Shown: positions 7,913 to 17,353 of the stretch, one piece after another
How positions within the stretch are numbered: position 1 is the stretch's first letter
Layout: the number at the start of each line of letters is the position of its first letter
Assembly: GCA_018826895.1 (NCBI GenBank)
Contig: JAHJYA010000005.1
Span: 17,513 to 81,512 of the forward strand
DNA: 64,000 nt
Direction: 5' to 3'
From: Gammaproteobacteria bacterium
GTDB taxonomy: Bacteria; Pseudomonadota; Gammaproteobacteria; Pseudomonadales; Pseudomonadaceae
Position numbers and translations under genes: made by a program
The notes under the pieces: model-generated
Told to the model about the DNA's origin: nothing
The model's database searches: none
What the model saw: only the letters and a program-made list of their open reading frames with translations

Positions 7913-8353
7913 ATGTCGTTAGCCAGTGTCTTTCATATTGCCGGTAGCGGGATGAGCGCCCAGAGCACTCGCCTGAACACTATTTCCAGCAACATCGCCA
8001 ACGCCGAAACCGTCTCGTCGAGCCTCGACCAGACCTATCGGGCACGCCATCCGGTGTTCGCCACGGTGTTCCAGCAGGCTCAGGGCGGTGGCGGGTCGCT
8101 ATTCGCCGAGCAGGACGAAGCCGGGCGTGGCGTGGAGGTGCGCGGCATCGTCGAGGACGACAGCACGCTGATGCCGCGTTATGAGCCCAATCATCCGGCG
8201 GCTGATGAGCAGGGTTACGTGTATTACCCCAACGTCAACGTGGTCGAGGAGATGGCCGACATGATTTCCGCCAGTCGTGCCTTCCAGACCAACGTGGAAA
8301 TGATGAACACCGCCAAGCAGATGCTGCAGCGTGTACTGACCCTGGGGCAGTAA
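7913..8353 (+). CDS. flgC: Flagellar proximal rod protein FlgC
   Basis: This 146-residue rod protein has the N-terminal MSLASVFHIAGSGMSAQSTR and TISSNIANAET motifs. The C-terminal helix (ASRAFQTNVEMMNTAKQM) has the heptad pattern by which axial proteins form the inner coiled-coil tube. A strong AAGGAG site precedes the start. It is the second gene of the flgBCDE operon and its product polymerises on FlgB in the periplasmic rod. Confidence 0.97.
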   Translation: MSLASVFHIAGSGMSAQSTRLNTISSNIANAETVSSSLDQTYRARHPVFATVFQQAQGGGGSLFAEQDEAGRGVEVRGIVEDDSTLMPRYEPNHPAADEQGYVYYPNVNVVEEMADMISASRAFQTNVEMMNTAKQMLQRVLTLGQ

Positions 8354-8372
8354 CCCAGCGAGGACGATGACG

Positions 8373-9047
8373 ATGACGACAGTAAACGGCACCAGCTCGG
8401 TTCTGGATCAGTACCAGATGCAGCAAGGCAGTACTGCGCAGAATGATGAGCTCGGTAGGAATGAATTTCTCAATTTGCTGGTTGCGCAATTGAATAATCA
8501 GAACCCGCTGGAGCCTCAGGGTAACGGCGAATTCATCGCTCAGCTGGCGCAGTTCAGCCAGGTCGAGGGGATCGAGAATCTCAATACCAGCATGGAGGCT
8601 TTGCTAACCGGCTATCAGTCGTCCCAGGCGCTGCAGGCCTCGTCCCTGGTGGGCCGTAAGGTCATCGTGCCGACGGACAAGGCAGTGGTCGACACCAGTG
8701 AGAGCTTCAAGGCGAGCCTGGTCCTGCCTACTAGCAGTAGCAACGTCTACGTCAACGTCTACGACAGTGCTGGGACAGTGGTTTCGCGGGTCAATCTGGG
8801 TGAGCAGAAGGCTGGTAACGTTAGCTTCATCTGGGACGGCAAAGACAGCAGCGGCAATCTGATGCCGCCTGGCACCTACAAGTTCGAAGCGCAGGCGACT
8901 TACGAAGGTGAGGCCAAGCCCAAAGGGCTTTACACCCTGTTGCCTGCCAACGTTGACAGTGTGGTTCTCGGTGGTAGCGAGCTGATGCTCAACCTGGCTG
9001 GGCTCGGCAGTGTGCCGTTGTCTCAAGTGCAGGTCATTGGTCAATAA
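8373..9047 (+). CDS. flgD: Hook cap / scaffolding protein FlgD
   Basis: This protein of about 224 residues begins with a flexible export segment and the FlgD signature FLNLLVAQLNNQNPLEP, followed by a FlgD Ig-like/Tudor hybrid region (about 85-215; GTYKFEAQATYEG). FlgD caps the growing hook and is absent from the mature structure. The start at 8373 has 8-base spacing from GAGGA. The ATG at 8367 is also in frame but is only 2 bases from the same site. The gene lies 19 bases after flgC and 42 before flgE. Confidence 0.95.
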   Translation: MTTVNGTSSVLDQYQMQQGSTAQNDELGRNEFLNLLVAQLNNQNPLEPQGNGEFIAQLAQFSQVEGIENLNTSMEALLTGYQSSQALQASSLVGRKVIVPTDKAVVDTSESFKASLVLPTSSSNVYVNVYDSAGTVVSRVNLGEQKAGNVSFIWDGKDSSGNLMPPGTYKFEAQATYEGEAKPKGLYTLLPANVDSVVLGGSELMLNLAGLGSVPLSQVQVIGQ

Positions 9048-9089
9048 CTTACAGGCTTAGCCGCCGGTGTGCCGGCAAAGGAGACATCC

Positions 9090-10436
9090 ATGGCGTTCAA
9101 TATCGGTCTTAGCGGCCTGCGTGCAGCGACCAATGATCTAAACGTGACAGGTAACAACATCGCCAACGCCGGCACTGCGGGCTTCAAGCAGTCGCGCGCC
9201 GAGTTCGCAGACGTGTACGCCTCTTCGGTGCTGGGCACCGGCAGCAACCCCCAGGGTAGCGGTGTATTGCTGGGGGATGTGTCGCAGCTGTTCAACCAGG
9301 GCAACATCAATTACACGCAGAACGCGCTGGACCTGGCGATCAATGGCAATGGTTTCTTCCAGGTTAATAACAATGGCGCCCTGAGCTACACCCGCGCCGG
9401 TTACTTCGGTACGGATCGCGACGGCTTTATCGTCGACAACTTCGGCTACAACCTGCAGGGCTACACGACCGATGCCAATGGCGTATTGCAGCAGGGGGTG
9501 GTGGGTAACTTGCAGGTGCAGACTGCCAGTCAGGAGCCCAAGGCTACGACCAGTATTTCTCAGGGGTTCAACCTGAACTCGACCCTTGCGAGCCCGACCA
9601 ATACGCCATTTGATCCGAGTGATCCGACTACCTACAACTCGTCGACTTCGACCAATATCTATGACACGCAAGGTAATGCCCACGTTCTGACGCAGTACTT
9701 CGTCAAGGACGATGCGAACCAGTGGCAGATGAATATCTTGATCGACGGCCGCAGCCCGTCCGACCCGGCCGCTGCGGCGCCGGCAGGTACCGAGCCGGAC
9801 CGCTATCAGCTGAATTTCAATGCGGCCGGGCAAATCAGCTCGTTGGCGCCGATCACTGATGTCACTACTGATCCACCAACGCTCGGCGCTGCCATCACCC
9901 CGGCTGGGCAGTTCACCATTGCTACTTGGAACCCGGCCGCGCCTGATACCGACTCGCCGACTGGTTGGTCGCTCAACGGAGCACAGAGTAATCCGGGTGG
10001 CTTCACTTTCGACATGCGCGGTTCAACCCAGTTTTCCAGTGCGTTTGCGGTTAACCGTGTCAGCCAGGATGGCTACACCACGGGTGAGCTGGCCGGATTG
10101 GAGATCGATGAGACCGGTGTGATTTTTGCGCGCTACACCAACGGTCAATCCAAGGTGCAAGGGCAGGTGATTCTGGCGAATTTCGCCAACGTCCAGGGTC
10201 TGACTCCGGTCGGCAAGACCCAGTGGGTACAGTCGTTCGAGTCCGGTGAGCCGGTGCGCAACCCGCCTGGCAGTGGCACGCTGGGCTCGTTGCAAGCAGG
10301 TGCGTTGGAAGACTCCAACGTCGAGCTGTCGGACCAGTTGGTCAACTTGATTGTGGCCCAGCGCAACTATCAGGCCAACGCCAAGACCATTGAAACCGAG
10401 AGCGCGGTGACCCAGACCATCATCAACCTGCGTTAA
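9090..10436 (+). CDS. flgE: Flagellar hook protein FlgE
   Basis: The 448-residue protein starts MAFNIGLSGLRAATNDLNVTGNNIANAGTAGFK (partial), the hook-protein signature, and ends with the conserved QRNYQANAKTIETESAVTQ helix. The central domains (about 150-350) are the variable surface part of the hook. The chosen ATG follows AAAGGAG by 7 bases. The frame extends upstream to 9069 but without conservation. It ends the flgBCDE unit, since a strong intrinsic terminator follows at 10511. Confidence 0.97.
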   Translation: MAFNIGLSGLRAATNDLNVTGNNIANAGTAGFKQSRAEFADVYASSVLGTGSNPQGSGVLLGDVSQLFNQGNINYTQNALDLAINGNGFFQVNNNGALSYTRAGYFGTDRDGFIVDNFGYNLQGYTTDANGVLQQGVVGNLQVQTASQEPKATTSISQGFNLNSTLASPTNTPFDPSDPTTYNSSTSTNIYDTQGNAHVLTQYFVKDDANQWQMNILIDGRSPSDPAAAAPAGTEPDRYQLNFNAAGQISSLAPITDVTTDPPTLGAAITPAGQFTIATWNPAAPDTDSPTGWSLNGAQSNPGGFTFDMRGSTQFSSAFAVNRVSQDGYTTGELAGLEIDETGVIFARYTNGQSKVQGQVILANFANVQGLTPVGKTQWVQSFESGEPVRNPPGSGTLGSLQAGALEDSNVELSDQLVNLIVAQRNYQANAKTIETESAVTQTIINLR

Positions 10437-10510
10437 CGCCGGAACATTGGCGTAGCGCTTGCCGGTGGATTGCCGGCAGCGGCAATAACTCGCCAGCACC
10501 CTTTAAAGAA

Positions 10511-10536
10511 GGCTCCTCCGGGAGCCTTTTTGTTTT
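10511..10536 (+). terminator. Intrinsic terminator after flgE
   Basis: GGCTCC-TCCG-GGAGCC stem-loop (10511-10526) followed directly by TTTTTGTTTT, a textbook rho-independent terminator separating flgBCDE from flgF to flgL. Confidence 0.92.
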
Positions 10537-10580
10537 ATTAATTTCAATTAAATCAATGTTTTGAATGTTTTTCAGAGCGC

Positions 10581-10597
10581 TGGCACAGGGCTTGCTT
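10581..10597 (+). promoter_or_regulatory. Sigma-54 promoter of flgFGHIJKL
   Basis: TGGCACAGGGCTTGCTT: GG at 10582-10583, 10 bases, GC at 10594-10595, a full match to TGGCACG-N4-TTGCW apart from one base. It is 50 bases before the flgF start. In P. aeruginosa this class depends on FleR. Confidence 0.9.
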
Positions 10598-10646
10598 TAT
10601 TACCTGTAATAGAGCGAGTAGATGCCTAGGCATCGCGGAGAGAACC

Positions 10647-11387
10647 ATGGACAAGATGCTGTACGTCTCCATGACTGGTGCCCACAACAACACCCTGGCC
10701 CAGCGTGCCCACGCCAACAACCTGGCGAACATTTCCACCTCAGGCTTTCGTCGTGATTTTGAACAGGCACGTTCGATGCCGATTTTCGGTGATGGTTTCC
10801 CGGCACGGGTCTACGCGATGAGCGAGCGTCCTGGTACGGATTTCACCCCGGGCGCCATGCAGGAAACCGGGCGTGATCTTGATGTCGCGATTGGGGGCGA
10901 GGGATGGATTGCGGTACAAGCGCCGGATGGCGGTGAAGCCTATGTGCGCACGGCGAGCCTTAATGTCGATGCCCTGGGTGTGCTGCGTACCGGCAATGGC
11001 TTGCCGGTCATTGGCAATGCCGGGCCGATTGCCGTGCCGCCGGAGCAGAAAATCGAAATCGGTCAGGACGGCACCATCAGTATTCGTGCCCTCGGTGAGG
11101 CCCCCAACGTGTTGGCCGAAGTGGACCGGATCAAGCTGGTCAATCCCGATCTCAAGCAGATGGAGAAGGGCACCGATGGCCTGATTCGCTTCAAGGGGGC
11201 GGAGCCATTGCTGGCTGATGCGACTGTCCAGGTCACCTCGGGCTTTCTCGAAGCCAGTAACGTCAACGCCGTCGAGGAGATGACCGCCATCCTCTCGCTG
11301 TCCCGTCAGTTCGAGCTGCAAGTGAAGATGATGCGCACCGCCGAGGACAACTCCTCAGCCATGGCGCGTGTCTTGCAGATGAGCTGA
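10647..11387 (+). CDS. flgF: Flagellar proximal rod protein FlgF
   Basis: The 246-residue rod protein has the N-terminal LYVSMTGAHNNTLAQRAHANNLAN signature (partial), a central domain, and a C-terminal coiled-coil helix with VNAVEEMTAILSLSRQFELQ. It is the first gene of the flgFGHIJKL operon, 50 bases downstream of a sigma-54 promoter. FlgF forms part of the proximal rod below FlgG. Its similarity to FlgG downstream reflects shared ancestry of the rod proteins. Confidence 0.96.
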   Translation: MDKMLYVSMTGAHNNTLAQRAHANNLANISTSGFRRDFEQARSMPIFGDGFPARVYAMSERPGTDFTPGAMQETGRDLDVAIGGEGWIAVQAPDGGEAYVRTASLNVDALGVLRTGNGLPVIGNAGPIAVPPEQKIEIGQDGTISIRALGEAPNVLAEVDRIKLVNPDLKQMEKGTDGLIRFKGAEPLLADATVQVTSGFLEASNVNAVEEMTAILSLSRQFELQVKMMRTAEDNSSAMARVLQMS

Positions 11388-11433
11388 TTACCACCACGTC
11401 GCGCCGTGAAAACGACGCCACAGGAGACTAACT

Positions 11434-12219
11434 ATGCTTCCGGCACTATGGGTCAGCAAGACCGGTCTGTCCGCCCAGGACATGAACCTGACGACCATTT
11501 CCAACAACCTGGCCAACGTGTCCACCACCGGCTTCAAGCGCGATCGCGCCGAGTTCGAGGACCTGCTGTACCAGATCCGTCGTCAGCCGGGTGGCCAAAC
11601 CACTCAGGACAGCCAACTGCCTTCCGGTCTGCAGCTGGGTACCGGTGTACGTGTAGTCGGTACACAGAAAATCTTTACCGCTGGCAGCTTACAGACCACC
11701 GAGCAGCCCATGGACATGGCCATCAATGGTCGCGGCTTCTTCCAGGTGCTGATGCCGGACGGCACGGTGTCCTATACCCGTGACGGCAGCTTCCACCTCA
11801 ACTCCGACGGTCAGGTGGTGACCTCTCAGGGTTTCGCCCTGGAACCAGCCATCGTGCTGCCGAATGAGGTGCGTACCTTCACCGTGGGTGAAGACGGTAC
11901 TGTCTCCGTCACCACGGCTGGCAACCCGCAGCCGCAGATCATCGGCAACCTGCAGACCGCTGACTTCATCAACCCGGGTGGCCTGGAAGCGATCGGCAAT
12001 AACCTGTTCCTGGAAACCGCCTCCAGCGGTGCGCCGCAGGTTGGCACCCCGGGTCTCAATGGTTTGGGCCCGACGCTGCAGAACACCCTGGAAAACTCCA
12101 ACGTCAGCGTGGTCGAGGAAATGGTCAACATGATCACGACCCAGCGCGCTTACGAAATGAATTCGAAAGTGATTTCGACGGCCGACCAGATGTTGGCTTT
12201 CGTGACGCAGAACCTGTAA
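11434..12219 (+). CDS. flgG: Flagellar distal rod protein FlgG
   Basis: The 261-residue protein starts MLPALWVSKTGLSAQDMNL and contains TISNNLANVSTTGFKRDRA, the distal-rod signature. It ends with MVNMITTQRAYEMNSKVIST. Length and motifs are exactly as expected for FlgG, the 26-subunit distal rod that spans the P and L rings. It lies 46 bases after flgF, with CAGGAG before the start. Confidence 0.97.
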   Translation: MLPALWVSKTGLSAQDMNLTTISNNLANVSTTGFKRDRAEFEDLLYQIRRQPGGQTTQDSQLPSGLQLGTGVRVVGTQKIFTAGSLQTTEQPMDMAINGRGFFQVLMPDGTVSYTRDGSFHLNSDGQVVTSQGFALEPAIVLPNEVRTFTVGEDGTVSVTTAGNPQPQIIGNLQTADFINPGGLEAIGNNLFLETASSGAPQVGTPGLNGLGPTLQNTLENSNVSVVEEMVNMITTQRAYEMNSKVISTADQMLAFVTQNL

Positions 12220-12237
12220 CGCTGTGAGGGTGTGGTT

Positions 12238-12933
12238 ATGAACCGGCTCGTCTATCCGCTGTTGTTGTCCGGCCTGATCGCCCTGAGTGGTTGCGTGGCC
12301 CCGGCGGCCAAACCCAATGATCCTTATTACGCGCCTGTACTGCCGCGTACGCCGCTGCCGGCGGCGCAGAACAACGGCTCGATTTATCAGGCCGGGTTCG
12401 AGAACAACCTGTTCGGTGACCGCAAGGCTTACCGGGTGGGTGACATGATCACCATCACCCTCAATGAGCGTACCCAGGCCAGCAAGAATGCCGGCTCGCA
12501 AATCCAGAAAGACAGCACCGCCAATATTGGCCTGACATCGCTGTTCGGTGGAGCGGTCTCGGCGGCCAACCCGTTCTCCGACAATCAACTGTCGCTGGGC
12601 GCCGAGTACGACGCCTCGCGTGATACCCAGGGCAACAGCCAGGCGGACCAGAGCAACAGCCTCACTGGCTCGATCACGGTGACCGTGGCCGAAGTACTGC
12701 CTAACGGCATTCTCGCCGTGCGCGGCGAGAAGTGGATGACCCTCAATACTGGCGATGAGCTGGTATGCATTGCCGGCCTGGTGCGGGCTGATGATGTGGC
12801 CACCGATAACACCGTAGCCTCGACGCGTATCGCCGATGCCCGTATTACCTACTCCGGTACCGGCGCCTTCGCCGACGCCAGTCAGCCGGGATGGCTCGAC
12901 CGCTTCTTCATCAGCCCGCTGTGGCCATTCTGA
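12238..12933 (+). CDS. flgH: L-ring lipoprotein FlgH
   Basis: The 231-residue protein has a lipoprotein signal peptide whose lipobox is LSGC (Cys at residue 19), so the mature protein is anchored in the outer membrane. The conserved core carries [13 protein letters not shown] and the final [12 protein letters not shown] motif typical of FlgH. It builds the L ring. The ATG at 12238 is preferred over a GTG 6 bases upstream because it gives a normal-length signal peptide. Confidence 0.96.
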   Translation: MNRLVYPLLLSGLIALSGCVAPAAKPNDPYYAPVLPRTPLPAAQNNGSIYQAGFENNLFGDRKAYRVGDMITITLNERTQASKNAGSQIQKDSTANIGLTSLFGGAVSAANPFSDNQLSLGAEYDASRDTQGNSQADQSNSLTGSITVTVAEVLPNGILAVRGEKWMTLNTGDELVCIAGLVRADDVATDNTVASTRIADARITYSGTGAFADASQPGWLDRFFISPLWPF

Positions 12934-12943
12934 GGCTGACCCC

Positions 12944-14047
12944 ATGACTTTTCGCACTTGGCTTATCGCCGCCCTGACCTTGCTGCTAAGCGCTGCTGCT
13001 CAGGCCGAGCGTCTGAAAGACCTCGCCTCGATTCAAGGCGTGCGCAGCAACCAGTTGATCGGTTATGGCTTGGTGGTGGGGCTCAACGGCACGGGTGACC
13101 AGACCACCCAAACGCCGTTCACCGTACAGACCTTCAATAACATGATGGCGCAGTTCGGCATCAAGGTCCCGGCTGGCGGCAACGTGCAGTTGAAGAACGT
13201 CGCGGCCGTCTCCATCCATGCCGACTTGCCCGCGTTTGCCAAGCCTGGGCAGACCATTGACGTGACCATCTCATCGATCGGTAACGCCAAGAGCCTACGC
13301 GGTGGCAGCTTGCTGATGTCGCCGCTCAAGGGCATCGATGGCAATGTCTATGCTGTCGCCCAGGGCAACCTGGTGGTTGGCGGGTTCGATGCCAGTGGCG
13401 CTGATGGTTCGCGTATCACCGTCAACGTGCCGTCGGCAGGTCGTATTCCCGGTGGAGCCATGGTCGAACGGCCAGTGCCGAGCGGCTTCGATCAGGGCAA
13501 TACCCTGACCTTGAACCTCAATCGCCCGGATTTCACCACGGCCAAGAATATCGTCGACCAGATCAATGGCCTGCTCGGCCCGGGCGTCGCCCAGGCCGTC
13601 GATGGCGGTTCTATTCGGGTCAGCGCACCGTTGGACCCCAACCAGCGGGTCGACTACCTGTCGATCCTGGAAAACCTCGAGGTGGAGATCGGCCAGGCAG
13701 TCGCCAAGGTCATCATCAATTCGCGTACCGGTACCATCGTCATCGGCCAGAACGTTCGCGTGCAGCCGGCTGCAGTGACCCATGGCAGCCTGACCGTGAC
13801 CATCACCGAGGACCCTATCGTTAGCCAGCCGAATGCGCTCGCCGGCGGCGATACCGCAGTGGTGCCGCGCTCGCGGGTCAATGCCGAAGAAGAGGCCAAA
13901 CCCATGTTCCGGTTTGGCCCAGGGACTACGCTGGACGAGATCGTCCGCGCGGTTAACCAGGTGGGCGCAGCCCCCTCGGACCTCATGGCCATCCTGGAGG
14001 CGCTCAAGCAAGCCGGCGCTCTGCAGGCCGACCTGATTGTGATTTAA
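12944..14047 (+). CDS. flgI: P-ring protein FlgI
   Basis: The protein has 367 residues with a cleavable signal peptide (about 1-20, ending SAAAQA). The mature protein starts [21 protein letters not shown], the FlgI hallmark (shown in part), followed by the [11 protein letters not shown] region. It ends in the conserved [13 protein letters not shown] segment. FlgI forms the peptidoglycan-associated P ring with help from FlgA. The open frame reaches back to 12836 inside flgH, but the ATG at 12944, 10 bases after the flgH stop, gives the correct signal peptide. Confidence 0.97.
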   Translation: MTFRTWLIAALTLLLSAAAQAERLKDLASIQGVRSNQLIGYGLVVGLNGTGDQTTQTPFTVQTFNNMMAQFGIKVPAGGNVQLKNVAAVSIHADLPAFAKPGQTIDVTISSIGNAKSLRGGSLLMSPLKGIDGNVYAVAQGNLVVGGFDASGADGSRITVNVPSAGRIPGGAMVERPVPSGFDQGNTLTLNLNRPDFTTAKNIVDQINGLLGPGVAQAVDGGSIRVSAPLDPNQRVDYLSILENLEVEIGQAVAKVIINSRTGTIVIGQNVRVQPAAVTHGSLTVTITEDPIVSQPNALAGGDTAVVPRSRVNAEEEAKPMFRFGPGTTLDEIVRAVNQVGAAPSDLMAILEALKQAGALQADLIVI

Positions 14048-14059
14048 GGAGCCGCCATC

Positions 14060-15232
14060 ATGGACTCTCGACTCTCCGCAGGCCTTGCCGGTACCAGCAC
14101 GCTGGACAGCGGCGCCTACAGTGACCTCAACCGCCTTAACCAACTCAAGGTTGGCGGTGACAGCGAAGGCAATATTGGCAAGGTCGCCAAGGAGTTCGAG
14201 TCGCTGTTTCTCAACGAAATGCTCAAGGCCATGCGCTCGGCCAACGAAGTGTTCGGTGAAGGCAACTTCATGAACAGCAACGAGAGCAAGACCTACCAGG
14301 ACATGTATGACCAGCAACTGTCGGTGACTCTGTCGAACAACGGTAACGGCATAGGTCTGGCTGAAGTGCTGGCCAGGCAGATGTCCAAGATGACTGAAGC
14401 CGCTCCGCGTGCTAATCCTTTTGCCCAGGTTGATGAAGCGGCACCACGGGCACCGAGCAAGCCTTTGGCCAAGGTCGATGCCTCGCGTGACGACAGCGGT
14501 GTGATCAATCAGCGGCGCTTGGCTCTGCCGGGCAAACTCACCGACCGTCTGCTGGCCGGTATCGTGCCCTCTGCGGAGGCCACAACATCGCCATCAGGCC
14601 TCGCGCAAGCTGACTGGGTGCCTGCCAAAACGTATGCCGCACCGAGTGACAAGGCGCTAAGCCTGGCCGACAGCGACGCCATAACTGGTCGTCGCGTGGC
14701 GCAGCCACCTCTGGCTCCGGGCAAATCCGCGTTCACCTCCAAGGATGACTTCATCGCTGCGATGTTGCCGATGGCTGAGCAGGCAGCCGAGAAGATCGGC
14801 GTTGACCCGCGTTATCTGGTGGCACAAGCGGCGCTGGAAACTGGCTGGGGCAAGTCGATTATTCGTCAGCAGGATGGCTCCAGCAGCCACAACCTGTTCG
14901 GCATCAAAACCCATAACAGCTGGGACGGTGACTCCGCTCGGGTGCTCACCACTGAGTACAAGGACGGCAAACCGGTAAAAGAGGCCGCGTCCTTCCGTGC
15001 CTATGAGTCCTACGCCCACAGTTTCGATGACTACGTCAGCTTCCTGCAGGATAACGGGCGCTATGAGAAAGCGCTGGCCAGCACCGAAAACCCCGAACAG
15101 TTTGCCCGTGAACTGCAGAAGGCCGGTTACGCCACCGATCCGCAGTACGCCCGCAAGGTCGCGCAGATTGCTCGGCAGATGTCGACCTACCAGACCATCG
15201 CCGCCAGCGGCATCGCCTCGACCCAGGGATGA
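14060..15232 (+). CDS. flgJ: Rod-cap / peptidoglycan hydrolase FlgJ
   Basis: This is a two-domain FlgJ of 390 residues. The N-terminal rod-capping domain (about 25-115) contains KEFESLFLNEMLKAMR. A low-complexity linker follows. The C-terminal glucosaminidase domain (about 225-380) has the catalytic glutamate in AALETGWGK near residue 260, plus HNLFGIK and FRAYES. It caps the growing rod and cuts peptidoglycan to let it through. The start lies 12 bases after flgI. Confidence 0.96.
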   Translation: MDSRLSAGLAGTSTLDSGAYSDLNRLNQLKVGGDSEGNIGKVAKEFESLFLNEMLKAMRSANEVFGEGNFMNSNESKTYQDMYDQQLSVTLSNNGNGIGLAEVLARQMSKMTEAAPRANPFAQVDEAAPRAPSKPLAKVDASRDDSGVINQRRLALPGKLTDRLLAGIVPSAEATTSPSGLAQADWVPAKTYAAPSDKALSLADSDAITGRRVAQPPLAPGKSAFTSKDDFIAAMLPMAEQAAEKIGVDPRYLVAQAALETGWGKSIIRQQDGSSSHNLFGIKTHNSWDGDSARVLTTEYKDGKPVKEAASFRAYESYAHSFDDYVSFLQDNGRYEKALASTENPEQFARELQKAGYATDPQYARKVAQIARQMSTYQTIAASGIASTQG

Positions 15233-15240
15233 CATGAACC

Positions 15241-17277
15241 ATGGCTGACTTGCTTAATATTGGCCTGTCTGGCCTGTCCGCGAACAAGACTTCGTTGGCG
15301 GTCACCGGTCATAACATCACCAACGTCAACACGCCTGGTTACTCGCGCCAGGATGCCGTGCAGGCCACGCGCGTGCCGCAGTTCAGTGGTGTGGGCTTTA
15401 TTGGCTCCGGCACCACTCTGGTCGATATTCGCCGTACTTACAGTGAGTTTCTCAGCACGCAGGTGCGCAGCAGTACAGCACTGAGTGCCGATGTAGAAGC
15501 CTACAAAGCGCAGATCGAACAGCTCGACTCCTTGCTGGCAGGTTCTACCACGGGCATTACGCCGTCTCTGCAGTCGTTCTTCTCGGCCCTGCAGACCGCT
15601 GCCGAGGACCCTGCCAACATTCCAGCGCGGCAGTTGGTGCTCTCCGAGGCCGAAGGTTTGGCCAAGCGTTTCAACGTGGTATACGACCGCGTCAGCGAGC
15701 AGAACGAGTTCATCAACAAGCAGATGACGGCCGTGACCGAGCAGGTCAATCGCCTGGCCACATCGATCGCCAGCTACAACGATGCCATTTCCATTGCAGC
15801 GGCCAACGGCAAGCAGCCCAACGACCTGCTCGATGCGCGTGACGAGGCCGTTCGACAGCTGTCTACCTATGTGGGTGTGACGGTCGTGGCGCAGGACGAT
15901 AACGCGATCAACGTGTTTGTTGGCTCTGGTCAGCCACTGGTCGTCGGCAGCACGGCAAGTCGCCTAGAGGCTGTTGCTGGCAGCGATGACCCCACGCGTT
16001 TCGAGATCGAGTTCGTCAGTGGCGGCTCGCGGCAGGGCGTGACCTCGTTGCTGACCGGCGGTGAACTGGGCGGCCTGATCCGCTATCGCAGCGAAACCCT
16101 CGACCCAACACTCAACTCCATCGGCCGCCTGGCCCTGGCTGTCTCTGATCAGGTCAATAGCCAGCTGGGGCAGGGGCTGGACTTGAAAGGCCAGGTGGGC
16201 GCAGCACTGTTCGGCGATTTTAACGATCCGGCGACGGCACAACTGCGGGTGCGTGCGTTCAGCACCAACACCAGCAACGTACAGCCGGCCTTGAACATCA
16301 CCGATACGAGCATTCTGACGACCAGCGACTACCGTCTGGAGTTCGATGGCACCCAATATTCGGCCCGGCGCCTGAGCGATGGCGCGACCCTGACCGTCAA
16401 CCCCAACCCTCCAGCTACCTACCCGGCAGCGCTGAGCTTCACCGATTCCAGCGGCCGTGACCAAGGTTTTGAGATCGCTCTGGATTCCGCACCGGCAGCC
16501 GATGATCGCTACCTGCTGCAGCCCACCCGGCGTGGGGCGACGGCGATTACCGCGGTGCTCGATCAGCCCGACCAGTTGGCCTTCGCAGCACCAGTGAGGT
16601 CTGACGCCAACGTGCAGAACCGCGGAACCGCGACTATTGGCCAGCCTGCCTTGCAAAGCACCGGCAGCGATATCGACCCCACCACGTTGCAAGCAGCGTT
16701 ACCGGTTACCCTGACCTACGATGCTGTCGCCGCTGACTTTACTGTGCCTGCCGGGGCCACCCTGACACGCATCAACCCCAATGATGGTACGCCGGCGACA
16801 CCGGCCACCTTCCAGTCTGGGCAGCAGAATACCTATGAGCTGGAGCTGAGCGACGGCAGCCGGGTACGTATGACCCTGAGTGGTCGTCCGGAAAACGGCG
16901 ATACCTTCAACCTGTCGTTCAACCAGAATGGTGTCTCGGATAACCGCAATGCCTTGGCCCTGGCGGACCTGCAGAGTAAGGCAACAGTTGGCGTTGACCC
17001 AACGATTACCGGTATAAGCACGGGGAGCAGCTTTGTCGACAGCTATGGCGATACGGTCGAGCGTGTCGGCACCCTGACCGCTCAGGCACGACAGGACAGC
17101 CTGGCGACTGCCTCGATTCTCAAGCAGGCGACTGATAACCGCGACTCGCTGTCGGCCGTCAACCTTGATGAGGAAGCCGCTAATCTGATCAAGTTCGAGC
17201 AGTACTACAACGCGTCGGCGCAGGTCATTCAAGTTGCGCGCTCGTTGTTCGATACCCTGATTGGTGCCTTCAGGTAA
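15241..17277 (+). CDS. flgK: Hook-filament junction protein FlgK (HAP1)
   Basis: The 678-residue protein starts MADLLNIGLSGLSANKTSLA and has TGHNITNVNTPGYSRQ, the FlgK signature. The C-terminus (NLDEEAANLIKFEQYYNASAQV) is the conserved terminal coiled-coil helix. The long middle (about 340-560) is the variable surface-exposed part and is Thr/Ala-rich. FlgK is the first junction protein after the hook and a client of FlgN. It lies 8 bases after flgJ. Confidence 0.97.
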   Translation: MADLLNIGLSGLSANKTSLAVTGHNITNVNTPGYSRQDAVQATRVPQFSGVGFIGSGTTLVDIRRTYSEFLSTQVRSSTALSADVEAYKAQIEQLDSLLAGSTTGITPSLQSFFSALQTAAEDPANIPARQLVLSEAEGLAKRFNVVYDRVSEQNEFINKQMTAVTEQVNRLATSIASYNDAISIAAANGKQPNDLLDARDEAVRQLSTYVGVTVVAQDDNAINVFVGSGQPLVVGSTASRLEAVAGSDDPTRFEIEFVSGGSRQGVTSLLTGGELGGLIRYRSETLDPTLNSIGRLALAVSDQVNSQLGQGLDLKGQVGAALFGDFNDPATAQLRVRAFSTNTSNVQPALNITDTSILTTSDYRLEFDGTQYSARRLSDGATLTVNPNPPATYPAALSFTDSSGRDQGFEIALDSAPAADDRYLLQPTRRGATAITAVLDQPDQLAFAAPVRSDANVQNRGTATIGQPALQSTGSDIDPTTLQAALPVTLTYDAVAADFTVPAGATLTRINPNDGTPATPATFQSGQQNTYELELSDGSRVRMTLSGRPENGDTFNLSFNQNGVSDNRNALALADLQSKATVGVDPTITGISTGSSFVDSYGDTVERVGTLTAQARQDSLATASILKQATDNRDSLSAVNLDEEAANLIKFEQYYNASAQVIQVARSLFDTLIGAFR

Positions 17278-17353
17278 CGGCAAAGACGGCAGTTCACTGA
17301 CGATCAGCTAACGGACGGCGGGTGTTGCCCGCATATCCATGAGGTAAGGTTTC

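Noticed and set aside
11689..12957. A 422-codon minus-strand open frame opposite flgG and flgH
   Set aside because: It is an antisense shadow of conserved genes, with low-complexity His/Arg/Gly composition.
13295..14317. A 340-codon minus-strand open frame opposite flgI and flgJ
   Set aside because: It is an antisense shadow. The plus-strand genes explain the sequence fully.
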